Below are positions 1 to 7,524 of a stretch of 64,000 nucleotides of DNA, piece after piece; positions within the stretch are counted from its first letter, which is position 1; each line of letters begins with the position of its first letter. The stretch is from Reyranella sp. CPCC 100927 (GTDB lineage Bacteria; Pseudomonadota; Alphaproteobacteria; Reyranellales; Reyranellaceae). The notes below the pieces were generated by a model that was given only the letters and a program-made list of their open reading frames with translations, ran no database searches and had not been told where the DNA came from. Both the position numbers and the translations under genes were made by a program. The stretch spans positions 62,001-126,000 of the forward strand of contig NZ_VOHA01000018.1 of NCBI RefSeq assembly GCF_007859315.1, read 5' to 3'.

Positions 1-484
1 GGTGCGCGGCCGCGTAGGCAGCATAGGGATTGCTGCCACCGTCCCGAAGGTTATCGGGGATGCGCGGCAAGCCTGACGTGTTCGTCGCGAGGTCCAGGAA
101 GGTGATCTGCCTGCCGTTGCGGGTCGGCATCCTGACGTTGGCGGGAAGATCGTTTGCGACCGGATCGTCGAGCTTGACGTCGCCGCGCGTCACCATGTCG
201 GCCAGCAACAGGGCCGTGAAGACCTTGGTGATCGAACCGATCTCGAACACGCTATCGCCATCCAGCGGGTGGCTGTCGGCGCCGCCGCCGGCACCATGGG
301 CGACGATCTTGTGCTGGCTGGAATCGAATGAGCAGACGACCATGCCGACGCTCTGGCGGGCAAGGTCGATGCGATCCCGCAGGATCGCGCGCGTTTCATC
401 CTCGGACACCGGATCGGCGTGCGCTTGCGTCGCGAACACCGCGCCGGCGGCCACTCCCAGAACAAGATCTCGACGGCGAAGCAC
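1..484 (-). CDS. Serine hydrolase, class C beta-lactamase/esterase family (5' part only)
   Basis: This is the N-terminal 161 residues of a serine beta-lactamase-like hydrolase; the rest lies beyond the left edge. From the GTG at 484 the protein opens with an Arg-rich, Tat-like signal (RRRDLVLGVAAGAVFA, then an Ala-rich cleavage region), so export is likely. The SxxK catalytic motif is seen as SITK (Ser84, Lys87) in EIGSITKVFTALLLADM, followed by the usual 'LDDPV' and 'TSGLP' landmarks. The family (PF00144) includes class C beta-lactamases, D-aminopeptidases and esterases, and the substrate cannot be told from this fragment. No ATG exists in frame upstream, so GTG is chosen because it sits just before the signal peptide. 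The Tyr-x-Asn and Lys-Thr-Gly motifs would be off-window. Confidence 0.85.
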   Translation of the reverse strand, partial: MLRRRDLVLGVAAGAVFATQAHADPVSEDETRAILRDRIDLARQSVGMVVCSFDSSQHKIVAHGAGGGADSHPLDGDSVFEIGSITKVFTALLLADMVTRGDVKLDDPVANDLPANVRMPTRNGRQITFLDLATNTSGLPRIPDNLRDGGSNPYAAYAAAH

Positions 485-828
485 GGGACAACCTGATGAT
501 CTGAACGGATCGGGCAACGCGTCGAGAGAGTAGGCAAGGTGCTTTTTGAAGACAAGCGCCGCTCCTGGATCCCCGTTACGCTCGCACGACCATTGCGACT
601 CACGGTCCAGCGAGAGCCGGTATTGGTTGCGCCAACGCTGAAAATCAGCTATCAGCGCGCCCCCGCAACGCCATGATGGAGGCGGCCTTGTTTGCAACCG
701 CGCGCTTCCCGGGTTCGATCCGCGACAACTGACGCGCGGCCCGGGGTTCGATCCCGGGCGAACCCACAACGCCCGACACCGCCTGCCCTGTCGCCAGGTC
801 GCTGGACCTGCGTTTGCGGAATGCTGTC
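485..828. other. Intergenic stretch with two tRNA T-arm-like motifs
   Basis: About 340 bases with no convincing gene. The decamer GGTTCGATCC, typical of a tRNA T-arm, occurs at 712-721 and again at 745-754, 33 bases apart, inside two imperfect copies of a roughly 30-base GC-rich segment. I could not fold either copy into a T-stem with a normal acceptor and anticodon arm, so these look like tRNA-gene remnants or a degenerate repeat rather than a working tRNA. Short reading frames here lack domain features and are left out. Confidence 0.4.
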
Positions 829-1956
829 ATGACCTCGTCTCTCTCGCGGGCCTCCCGCCCGGAGGCCGCGCGTTCGCGCCTGCTGGAACGCCAGCTCCGA
901 CGATACCAGAAGCCCTTTCAAAGTGCCGTGCGGGCGCTGGCCCGGCGGCACACGCGGCTGGCGGACCTTGCCGCAAGCTTTCCGGCGCTGCTGTTTGCGC
1001 TCGCCGTCCCGCGGCTGGGAGTCAAGCCCGAGCCCGCGATCGCGCGCGTGATCCAAGGTCAAAGCCTGGCCGAGATCGCCGCTGCGGCCGGCATACCGCT
1101 GTGGCTGCGCAAGCTGTCGCCCGAAGCGCTGGCCCGTCCGATCCGGAAACTGCCCGACGGCGCCCTGTTTCGCCGGCAGATCGTGAACCACCTACCACCC
1201 TCAACCAAGCTCGCGCCGGCGTGGCTGGAGGCCGTGACGGACGTGGCCACGTTCGCCCACGAGGCGGCGGCCGTGTGGATCGCACGCGAGTTCGTCCGCG
1301 AACCCAAGCACGTGGAACCGGCGCGACTGCGGCTCCTCAGTCTCTGGTTATGGTTTTCCTGCCAGCCGGAGACGTTCGGTTACACGTTGATCGACAAGCC
1401 ATGGACCCTCGACATGCGCATCGGCACCGCATTTACCGCCGCGAATGCGTGGCACACGACCCTGGAGCTGCACCTCAACCTCGGCCACCAGCCGATTGCA
1501 GACGTATGGCTCCGCGCCGGCCGCGTGGGCGGGTACGACTTTCTGCCGCTGACCTCGATTGCGGCCATCATCGAAGAAGCCGCCGCCATGAGGAATTGCG
1601 TGCGCACCTATGGCAACAGCCTGGCGCACAATCGCTCACGGCTCTGGAGCCTGCGACGGGATGGCGAGCGCATCGCCACGCTATGCGTTGCCGCTCGCAA
1701 CGAGCCGCTGCTGAACATCGTCGAGCTCAGAGGCCCGGGAAACGCCGAGGCGCCGATCGACTCGTGGTGGGCGGCACGTCAATGGTTGCACATGCACGAT
1801 CTGCCCCAGATCAAGACGGGGCGACGTGAGTCGGCGCCGCTCGATCGCGCCACCTGGATCGCGCTGTGGCGCCCCTACTGGCTCGCCCAGCGCCGCATTC
1901 CGAACTGGCTGCCGATCGTGCCGTCGCGCACGGCGCTCGACGCGCTCGACGCGTGA
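829..1956 (+). CDS. PcfJ-domain-like protein
   Basis: A 375-residue cytoplasmic protein. The C-terminal third carries the pattern seen in PcfJ-like proteins: a conserved block near residues 254-275 (MRNCVRTYGNSL, then an RSRLWSLRRDGERIATL strand) followed by a short Trp-rich segment (WWAARQWL). PcfJ was named from an enterococcal conjugative plasmid, but homologues are scattered on bacterial chromosomes and their biochemical role is unknown. The N-terminus is Arg-rich and helical. The frame could open at a TTG at 814, but the first ATG (829) is preferred. No plasmid or transfer gene lies nearby, so this looks like an orphan copy. The family call rests on remembered motif shape, not a search. 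Confidence 0.6.
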   Translation: MTSSLSRASRPEAARSRLLERQLRRYQKPFQSAVRALARRHTRLADLAASFPALLFALAVPRLGVKPEPAIARVIQGQSLAEIAAAAGIPLWLRKLSPEALARPIRKLPDGALFRRQIVNHLPPSTKLAPAWLEAVTDVATFAHEAAAVWIAREFVREPKHVEPARLRLLSLWLWFSCQPETFGYTLIDKPWTLDMRIGTAFTAANAWHTTLELHLNLGHQPIADVWLRAGRVGGYDFLPLTSIAAIIEEAAAMRNCVRTYGNSLAHNRSRLWSLRRDGERIATLCVAARNEPLLNIVELRGPGNAEAPIDSWWAARQWLHMHDLPQIKTGRRESAPLDRATWIALWRPYWLAQRRIPNWLPIVPSRTALDALDA

Positions 1957-1994
1957 TCGGCGGCGCCTCAGGTGACGCTATCGTCGACCCGCCC

Positions 1995-2021
1995 TTGACA
2001 GTGAGTGTACACTCATATAAT
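1995..2021 (+). promoter_or_regulatory. Sigma70-type promoter with a palindromic operator filling the spacer
   Basis: TTGACA (1995-2000) and TATAAT (2016-2021) are both perfect consensus boxes, separated by 15 bases. Bases 2002-2015 form a perfect 14-base palindrome, TGAGTGTACACTCA, that occupies almost the whole spacer. A repressor dimer bound here would block RNA polymerase. The boxes and palindrome are seen directly; the regulator is unknown. The short 15-base spacer suggests that basal activity may depend on DNA distortion. Confidence 0.7.
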
Positions 2022-2057
2022 ATGAGCGAACGATCACGATCGCGGACGGCTGTGCGC

Positions 2058-2387
2058 ATGCGCTACACACCGAACGAGATTTCGCCGGGCAGACAGATCG
2101 CCGCCGTCGGCATGTCGGCCCTCTTCCTGGGCTGGGCGACGCATGGCGTGCTGATCGACGATCTGTTCATCCCCGCGGGGCGCGGCGGCGGCACGGGCTC
2201 GCACTTGCACGGCGGGGCCGCGTGGATCGTGTTCGCGGCCGTGGTGTGCGTTGCCGCGAAGTGGTTGTCCGTGGTGGTGGACCACTACGATACCCGTAAC
2301 AACGAGGCCGCGTACCAGCGTTTCCAGACGTTCATGTGGGTCGCCGCCATTGGCCTGGTGGTCTTCGCGAGTCTGGCCCGCCGCTAG
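2058..2387 (+). CDS. Small integral membrane protein, three predicted spans
   Basis: A 109-residue protein with three hydrophobic segments at about residues 13-33, 55-75 and 91-106, with a Gly-rich extramembrane loop (AGRGGGTGSHLHGG) between the first two. I do not recognise a family. An in-frame ATG at 2022 overlaps the end of the -10 box, so it cannot be in a transcript made from the promoter at 1995-2021; the ATG at 2058 is therefore used. The next gene, a CHAP/NlpC-like protein, starts 102 bases downstream on the same strand. The pairing resembles holin plus lysin or immunity plus toxin, but that is only a suggestion. Confidence 0.65.
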   Translation: MRYTPNEISPGRQIAAVGMSALFLGWATHGVLIDDLFIPAGRGGGTGSHLHGGAAWIVFAAVVCVAAKWLSVVVDHYDTRNNEAAYQRFQTFMWVAAIGLVVFASLARR

Positions 2388-2489
2388 AGCGGAACCATGC
2401 TCCCGGAAGCGCGGGCGTTGCGCCGGCGCTGCCGCGGGTCCCACGCGCTTCGGGATCAACCCGTTGCCACACACAGGGAGATCGCCGTC

Positions 2490-3443
2490 ATGATGCTTTC
2501 ACTGTCGGTCGGAACCGTCGGACGCACGACGGTGGGTGCGGTGCGCATGGAGATCGACTGGGGCCGCCGGACCTGGTCGGTCGGCGCGCGGCAACCGGGC
2601 TGGACGCAGTCGCGGCTGCCGGAGCGCGGCCCGCTCGAAGTGCGGCCCACCGGCGCGCTGTGGCTGCTGGAGCCGATTGCCCGCGCGCTCATGATCACCA
2701 TCGACAACGGACCGACGGGGCCGCTCGATAGCGCGCATCGGACCGGCAACGGGACCCTGTGCGATGTGACCAATCCCCAGTGGCCGGTGACCAAGCTGAG
2801 CTGGTCGCGCGAGGAAGCGAGCACGAGCGGTCCCGCCGCGTCCGCATCCGCGCCCATCCGCACGCAGGCCGTGGCCGTGTGCACGCGCAACCTGCCGGCA
2901 TCAGGCGTGCAGGAGCCGGCGAACTGCGTCGAAAGCACGCCGGGCAAGAAGAAGGGTGCCGACGGCGCCACCGGTTGCGGCGGCTTTCCCGGCTGGATGA
3001 TCAAGGAACTCGGCGCCGAGAAGTTCTCCAAGCAGACCATCACAGTCAAATGGACGGCGCCGGACGGTGCCCAGAAGCAGGCCACCATCGGCGTCACCTC
3101 GCCCACGATCGGTTGGGAACAGCTGGCGCTGGGAATCGAAAAGGCCCGCGGATCGCCGCCGGGCACATTGTGGAAGCTCTACACGCCGGGCGGCCCGCGT
3201 CCGCTGCCCGGCGACATCTACACCTTGAAGAAGCCCAGCGGCGCGTTCCGGCATGTCGGCGTGATCATCGACCCGACGGGATCGGCCTGGAAGACGGCCG
3301 ACGGCGGCCAGGGCCTGGGCTTCGCGGTCGGCTTCCGCGCCCGCACGTTCGATCCCAGCACCGGGAAGCTGGAGGGCGAGGACAAACAGCCGGCGTTCCT
3401 CAAGGGCTGGGTCGACCTCGAAGCCCTGCTCGAAAAAACATGA
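2490..3443 (+). CDS. CHAP/NlpC-like cysteine amidase-type protein
   Basis: A 317-residue protein with no signal peptide. The start at 2490 is chosen because an AGGGAG ribosome site precedes it and the upstream part of the frame is Arg-rich junk-like sequence. The C-terminal 150 residues look like a papain-fold amidase: a Cys-containing motif (CGGFPGWMIKELG), then PLPGDIYTL, then a His-containing strand FRHVGVIID, then TADGGQG. These match the order of Cys, core strand and His in CHAP/NlpC-P60 enzymes that cut peptidoglycan peptides, amides or thioesters. The N-terminal half is beta-rich and unrecognised. Such domains also occur as secreted toxins. The exact catalytic Cys is not certain, and a search could place it in a different papain-like family. 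Confidence 0.6.
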   Translation: MMLSLSVGTVGRTTVGAVRMEIDWGRRTWSVGARQPGWTQSRLPERGPLEVRPTGALWLLEPIARALMITIDNGPTGPLDSAHRTGNGTLCDVTNPQWPVTKLSWSREEASTSGPAASASAPIRTQAVAVCTRNLPASGVQEPANCVESTPGKKKGADGATGCGGFPGWMIKELGAEKFSKQTITVKWTAPDGAQKQATIGVTSPTIGWEQLALGIEKARGSPPGTLWKLYTPGGPRPLPGDIYTLKKPSGAFRHVGVIIDPTGSAWKTADGGQGLGFAVGFRARTFDPSTGKLEGEDKQPAFLKGWVDLEALLEKT

Positions 3444-3498
3444 CAGGCGGAACAACGGAACGCTCACCTCTCGGCGTCGGGCGTCCCACAGTGCCGGC

Positions 3499-4779
3499 TC
3501 AGGTCGTCCGGGTCGATCGCCGCTGCCGCGCCTGCGCCTCGCGCTGATAGACGGCGAAGATCGCCCGTCCGATCAGCGACGTCTCGGCTTTCGCGCACTG
3601 TTCGTACACACGTGCCTGCGTCGCCTGGATCGCGTTGTCGCCTGGGGCTGCGGCACCGGCCAGCTCGGCAAGGTGGGCCGCCAGGCGCGTCCGGCCGCTG
3701 TCGGCCAGCGCCGCGGCGCGCGCCGCCAGCTTGCCGGCACCGCCCGCGAGCGCGGCAAGCTCGGCGGCCAGTTCGGCCTGCGGCGCCGGCTTGAGGTGCG
3801 CGGGATTGCCGTCGAACCAGCCGGCATGCAGATGCCACAGCGCGCGCACGACGAACTCCGGATCGTCGTACTTCGGCAACAGATAGGGCCTGGCGAGCAG
3901 ATCGGCGGGCGCCGACACGGCCCGCAGGATCTCGTCCAGCGACCGGCCCTCGTTCATGAGGTTCAGGGTCTGACGGCTGAGGCTCTCCAGGACCAGGGCG
4001 CCATCGCCCAGGACCTGAGCCGCCCGGCTCTCGCCGAAGACGACGGGGCCGTGGCCGGGAATCAGCGCCGCCGGCTTCAACGCCTCCATACGACGCAGCG
4101 CTGCGGCCCAGTCCGGCGCGAAGCGCTGGACCTTGCGCGGATTGCCTGCGTTCGGGAACGCCCAGATCACGAAGTCGCCGCTGGCCAGCACGCGCTGCTG
4201 CGGCAGCCAGACGAAAGTGGCGTCGTCGGTCTCGCCGCGCCCGTGGAACAGCTCGATCCGTACGCCACCGATGGTGAGCACGAGGCTGTCGTCATAGACC
4301 GCATCGGGGCGACGGTGCTGGTCCGGGAAGGTGTAGCCCGGCTGGTTGAACTGGCGACCCATCACCAGGCTGTTCAGCCCATGCGTGGCATCGTAGCGGT
4401 CGAACCGGCGCAGCACGTTGCGGTGGGCGATGACATGCGGCCGCGCGATCCCTCTTGCGCTGGCCTCGTGATCAAAGAGCTTGGCACCCCAGCTGTGGTC
4501 GATATGGCCGTGCGTGTAGATCACGGTGTGAACCGGACTGTCGTCCCAGCGGCGCAGGGCGGCGAGCATCTGGTTCGCTGTCTCGCGGCTGCCGGTGTCG
4601 ACGAGCACCAGACCTGAAGCGGTGCGAATCGCCGTCGTATTGCCGAAGAGATAGCCCGTATGGATGGCAATGACACCATCGGCAATCGGTATCGCGGCGC
4701 CGCCGGACACAGCCGCCGTCCATTCCTCCATCGCCGCGGTGCCGGCCCACAGCCGCTCGAACAGCTGGTCTTGATCCAT
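3499..4779 (-). CDS. Alkyl/aryl-sulfatase-like metallo-beta-lactamase protein
   Basis: A 426-residue protein with the metallo-beta-lactamase zinc motif THGHIDHSWG near residues 89-98 (HxHxDH), further metal-site candidates in GRGETDDATFVW and ASGDFVIW, and IPGHGPVV downstream. The C-terminal 150 residues form an Ala-rich helical region resembling the dimerisation domain of SdsA1/BDS1 alkylsulfatases (PF14863). The family hydrolyses alkyl sulfate esters such as SDS, but this protein is shorter than typical SdsA enzymes (about 600-650 residues) and lacks an evident SCP2-like sterol-carrier tail and signal peptide, so sulfatase activity is inferred only. It is convergent with the CHAP-like gene and stands alone. 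Confidence 0.75.
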   Translation of the reverse strand: MDQDQLFERLWAGTAAMEEWTAAVSGGAAIPIADGVIAIHTGYLFGNTTAIRTASGLVLVDTGSRETANQMLAALRRWDDSPVHTVIYTHGHIDHSWGAKLFDHEASARGIARPHVIAHRNVLRRFDRYDATHGLNSLVMGRQFNQPGYTFPDQHRRPDAVYDDSLVLTIGGVRIELFHGRGETDDATFVWLPQQRVLASGDFVIWAFPNAGNPRKVQRFAPDWAAALRRMEALKPAALIPGHGPVVFGESRAAQVLGDGALVLESLSRQTLNLMNEGRSLDEILRAVSAPADLLARPYLLPKYDDPEFVVRALWHLHAGWFDGNPAHLKPAPQAELAAELAALAGGAGKLAARAAALADSGRTRLAAHLAELAGAAAPGDNAIQATQARVYEQCAKAETSLIGRAIFAVYQREAQARQRRSTRTT

Positions 4780-4920
4780 GTGGTCGCCTCGTTGCTGCGG
4801 ACTCGAGGCGTCTGTCTCCGCCTGGCGCGCAAGAGCCAGCTACACTAGCCCTCCTGACATCTGCTGTCAGGAGGATGGCGTGGCGTTTCAGTCGCCGCCA
4901 CAAGCCCCTTCGCCGCGTTT

Positions 4921-5162
4921 GAGCGAGGGACCTTGCGGTGCGTCGATCAAAACGGCGCGGTGCGTTGAAGGCAGAACGGCTTCACCACAGAGGCACAGAG
5001 ATCACAGAGAGGCACAGAGGGAAGAGATGGCGCGTCGAAGGCGCGCTTTTGACATTCTCTGTGTTCCTCCGCGCCCTCTGTGCCTCTGTGGTTCATCTTT
5101 CAGCAGAACGCACACGTTCCATCGTGTGCGATCAATGCACCGCAGGGTCCTTCGCTTCACTC
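4921..5162. repeat. Nested palindromic repeat element
   Basis: This fills most of the 424-base gap between the sulfatase-like and TetR genes. The outer arms (4921-4949 and 5130-5162) are imperfect reverse complements built around 'GACCTTGCGGTGC'. Inside lies a second inverted pair built on ACCACAGAGGCACAGAG (from 4983) and its complement (to about 5095), a motif common in intergenic repeats of many bacteria. A further perfect 8-base hairpin stem lies at 5109-5116/5123-5130. The outer arms match another copy at 22026-22167, so this is a family. Reading frames across it are low-complexity and not genes. Confidence 0.7.
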
Positions 5163-5203
5163 GGGGCGACACTAAGCGCACCCGCATGCGATAGCCCTGC
5201 CCG

Positions 5204-5875
5204 TCAACCGGGACGGGTCGGGGTTTCCCGCGCCGCTGGCGTCACCGGCGTCGCCCTGCCGGTGAGATAGCCGAGCAGCATCCGCGTCACCTCCTGCGTC
5301 AGCGCGCCGGATTTCAGGTCGGACAGCCGCTCCGTGGCGGCGTTGTGGATGACCGCCTCGACCGCCCGCATCGCGACGTAGACGGCAAGGTCGAGATCGG
5401 GCACCACGATTTCAGACCGCCGCGCCGCGAACGCTGCCTTAACCTGCGCGGTCAGCCGCGCACCGAACGTCGCCTCCCAGTCGACCTTGCCCAGCGGCGG
5501 CGTCTCCGACAGCACGCGGTGCAATGCCGGATCGACGAGATGCGCGCACACGACCTGCTCGATGGCCGCCCGCACCACGTCTTCGAACGGCAGGTCCTGC
5601 GCCCGCGGCGCCACCTCCTCGATCCCGTCCTCGATCGCGTTCCTGTGGCGGCGGATCAGTTCGCCCAGCAGCGACTCCTTGTTCGGGAAATATTGATAGA
5701 GCGTGCCGACGCTGACGCCCGCCTTTGCCGCCACGTGGTTGGTCGTGAATCCGCCATAGCCATCGCGCGCCAGAATCCGAGCAGCGGCTTCGAGAATCGC
5801 CTCGACCGTGGCGCGCGAACGGTCCTGCTCGGGCCTTTTCCTCAGGATCGGCGGCGTTTTGCGGCGCTTGGCCAT
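5204..5875 (-). CDS. TetR/AcrR-family transcriptional regulator
   Basis: A 223-residue repressor-type protein. The N-terminal helix-turn-helix spans about residues 24-70 (ILEAAARILARDGYGGFTTN, then AAKAGVSVGTLYQYFPNKESLL), the standard TetR signature. The rest is the helical ligand and dimerisation domain. The start at 5875 begins MAKRRKTPP; upstream codons run into the operator repeats and are unlikely to be translated. It is divergent from an O-methyltransferase 97 bases away, and the shared upstream region contains two tandem palindromic repeats, so autoregulation plus control of that gene is likely. The ligand is unknown. Confidence 0.93.
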   Translation of the reverse strand: MAKRRKTPPILRKRPEQDRSRATVEAILEAAARILARDGYGGFTTNHVAAKAGVSVGTLYQYFPNKESLLGELIRRHRNAIEDGIEEVAPRAQDLPFEDVVRAAIEQVVCAHLVDPALHRVLSETPPLGKVDWEATFGARLTAQVKAAFAARRSEIVVPDLDLAVYVAMRAVEAVIHNAATERLSDLKSGALTQEVTRMLLGYLTGRATPVTPAARETPTRPG

Positions 5876-5902
5876 CGGCGTTCCGGGCATGCGAGTATTC
5901 AA

Positions 5903-5942
5903 TCCGAGCAAAAGCTCATATGATCCGAGCAATAGCTCATAT
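5903..5942. promoter_or_regulatory. Tandem TetR-type operators
   Basis: Two 19-base direct repeats, TCCGAGCAAAAGCTCATAT (5903-5921) and TCCGAGCAATAGCTCATAT (5924-5942), recur with a 21-base period, that is two helical turns. Each contains an inverted GAGC-N4-GCTC core. They lie between the divergent TetR gene and the O-methyltransferase, so they are probably the TetR binding sites. Confidence 0.65.
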
Positions 5943-5971
5943 CACGCAATTCTGCAACGGAGACACGCACC

Positions 5972-6661
5972 ATGCTGCCGACAACCTGCGGCACCGGCCT
6001 TGACGATCCGAGAGTGGCAGCGACGCTCAAGACGCTGCACACGCGCACCAGGCGCGATGGCTGGGTTTTCCTGCGTGCCCTGCCCGCCATCCTTCTCGCA
6101 AAGGCAACGGGACGGGACATCTCCAAGATCGTCGAGCCCTATCTCAAGGACGCCTACATCTCCGTCGATCCCAGCCAGGGAAAGCTGCTCTACATGACCG
6201 CGCGCGCGATCGATGCGCGCCTGATCGTGGAGTTCGGCACTTCATTCGCGATCTCGACCATCTACCTCGGCGCCGCGGCGCGCGCGAACAACGGCCGCGT
6301 CATCGGCACCGAGATGGAACCCGCGAAGGTCAGGGCCGCGCGAGCCAACGTCGCGGCAGCCGGACTGGCGCCGTTCGTGGACATCCGCGAGGGCGATGCC
6401 ATGCGGACACTGGCAACAGTCGAAGGTCCGATCGACCTCCTTCTGCTCGACGGTTGGAAGGACGTCTATCTGCCGATGATCAAGATGCTGGCGCCGCGGA
6501 TGCACGTGGGCACCGTGGTGCTGGCCGACAACATCTTCACCTACAAGAAGGCGCTGCGACCCTATGTCGAATACATGCAAGACCGCGCCAACGGCTTCGA
6601 CTCTGTCACCCTGCCGATCGGGTTCGGCCACGGCATGGAGTATTCGGTGCGCCGGCGATGA
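5972..6661 (+). CDS. Class I SAM-dependent O-methyltransferase
   Basis: A 229-residue methyltransferase of the catechol/caffeoyl-CoA O-methyltransferase type. The SAM-binding glycine loop is VEFGTSFAISTIYLG, followed by the acidic end of the second strand in GRVIGTEMEP, DIREGDAM, and the metal/catalytic strand LLLLDGWKDVYLPM. Near the C-terminus LADN fits the usual metal-ligand Asp-Asn pair. A ribosome site (CGGAGA) lies 8 bases before the ATG. It is divergent from a TetR gene with tandem operators, suggesting induction by a small, possibly phenolic, molecule. The substrate cannot be told from sequence. Confidence 0.9.
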   Translation: MLPTTCGTGLDDPRVAATLKTLHTRTRRDGWVFLRALPAILLAKATGRDISKIVEPYLKDAYISVDPSQGKLLYMTARAIDARLIVEFGTSFAISTIYLGAAARANNGRVIGTEMEPAKVRAARANVAAAGLAPFVDIREGDAMRTLATVEGPIDLLLLDGWKDVYLPMIKMLAPRMHVGTVVLADNIFTYKKALRPYVEYMQDRANGFDSVTLPIGFGHGMEYSVRRR

Positions 6662-6729
6662 GCGTGCTGGCCGCGACATCAGCAGCGCCGGCGTCTGCCA
6701 CCCGATGGTTCGATATCTATCCTTAGTGC

Positions 6730-6764
6730 TTGACGTGTGACTTATTTGTGATTAAATACTCACA
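6730..6764 (+). promoter_or_regulatory. Probable promoter with an overlapping inverted repeat
   Basis: TTGACG (6730-6735) and TTAAAT (6752-6757) are spaced 16 bases apart. An inverted repeat TGTGA (6747-6751) / TCACA (6760-6764), with an 8-base gap, overlaps the -10 box. The half-sites are those of CRP/FNR-type regulators, but the classical gap is 6, so the assignment is tentative. The region is noticeably AT-rich against its surroundings. Confidence 0.45.
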
Positions 6765-6855
6765 TTCTTGGTTCGATGCTCAGGAGAGTCGTCGTGCCCC
6801 TGAAAATCCCGCTATTTCTCGCGGCATCCTCGCAGCAAGCCTGGACGTGACGGCG

Positions 6856-7440
6856 ATGTCCCTCCGCCATGACGTCCTGATGCTGCTGCGCGGCCCGGTG
6901 ATTTCCGCCATCAGGTTCAGATTCCCGATCGGCCCATTACCCGGGAATGAGGAGGCCGTCGTATCGACGTCGTACCACCGGGTCGCGGATGCCATTGACA
7001 GCGGCGCCGTGCGCCTCAAGGAGGCCACCAGTTTTCCGCCCGGGATTGCGGGCGAGTACACCAGCAACACCCTGCGCCTGTCTCCCGTACGCGATCCCGC
7101 TTCACGCGCCCTGGCCGTGCACGAATGTACGCACGCCTTCTTCGACATCGCCCGCAAACGCATCTCCGACCAGAACGACGAAGCCGCCGCTTATGCGGCC
7201 GGCATGCTCTATCTCGTTCTGTGCGGACTGGGAGGTTCACCGGTGTCGGGCCCCTATGATGCCGCCCGACCCGTTGCCGAAGGCCTCCTGCAAGCGTATC
7301 GCGCCGGCACGGCAGGGGCTCCCATGGTCGATCTTGCTGCGTGGCAGGCATTGCGCACGTACATCCGGGCGCATCCCAGCTACCGCCACCTGCGAGGCCG
7401 CTGGCCCGACGACACAAGGGGCTACCCGCATGACGGCTGA
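6856..7440 (+). CDS. HExxH-containing protein, putative zinc-dependent
   Basis: A 194-residue protein of unknown family. It has a zincin-type motif, HECTH (His89, Glu90, His93), in the helix LAVHECTHAFFDIA, followed 16 residues later by a Glu in NDEAAAYAAGML that could be the third zinc ligand. This order suggests a metallopeptidase fold, but nothing else identifies it. The frame is open further upstream to a TTG at 6730, but that TTG is part of the -35 box, so the ATG at 6856 is used; no strong ribosome site precedes it. A well-spaced GGAGAG precedes a GTG at 6794 in another frame that stops after about 18 codons and could be a leader peptide. Confidence 0.6.
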   Translation: MSLRHDVLMLLRGPVISAIRFRFPIGPLPGNEEAVVSTSYHRVADAIDSGAVRLKEATSFPPGIAGEYTSNTLRLSPVRDPASRALAVHECTHAFFDIARKRISDQNDEAAAYAAGMLYLVLCGLGGSPVSGPYDAARPVAEGLLQAYRAGTAGAPMVDLAAWQALRTYIRAHPSYRHLRGRWPDDTRGYPHDG

Positions 7441-7524
7441 CGCAGCCGATGACACGCGCAGCGATCGCGTCAGGCCTCTGGCGAAGTCCACATGACAAAT
7501 CCACAACGATGGGAGGCCAAGCCG

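Noticed and set aside
741-760. A tRNA gene
   Set aside because: The T-arm-like motif is not followed by a matching acceptor stem and no anticodon arm could be drawn, so a functional tRNA is not supported.
652-1191. A 179-residue minus-strand reading frame over the PcfJ-like gene
   Set aside because: It runs antisense to a gene with clear protein features, is Arg/Gly/Gln-rich and lacks domain patterns.
2022-2057. An N-terminal extension of the small membrane protein starting at ATG 2022
   Set aside because: That ATG overlaps the -10 box of the only good promoter, so it is unlikely to be in the transcript.
5002-5187. Short frames rich in Arg and His around the CACAGAGG repeat
   Set aside because: Translations of a known intergenic palindrome type; no protein features.
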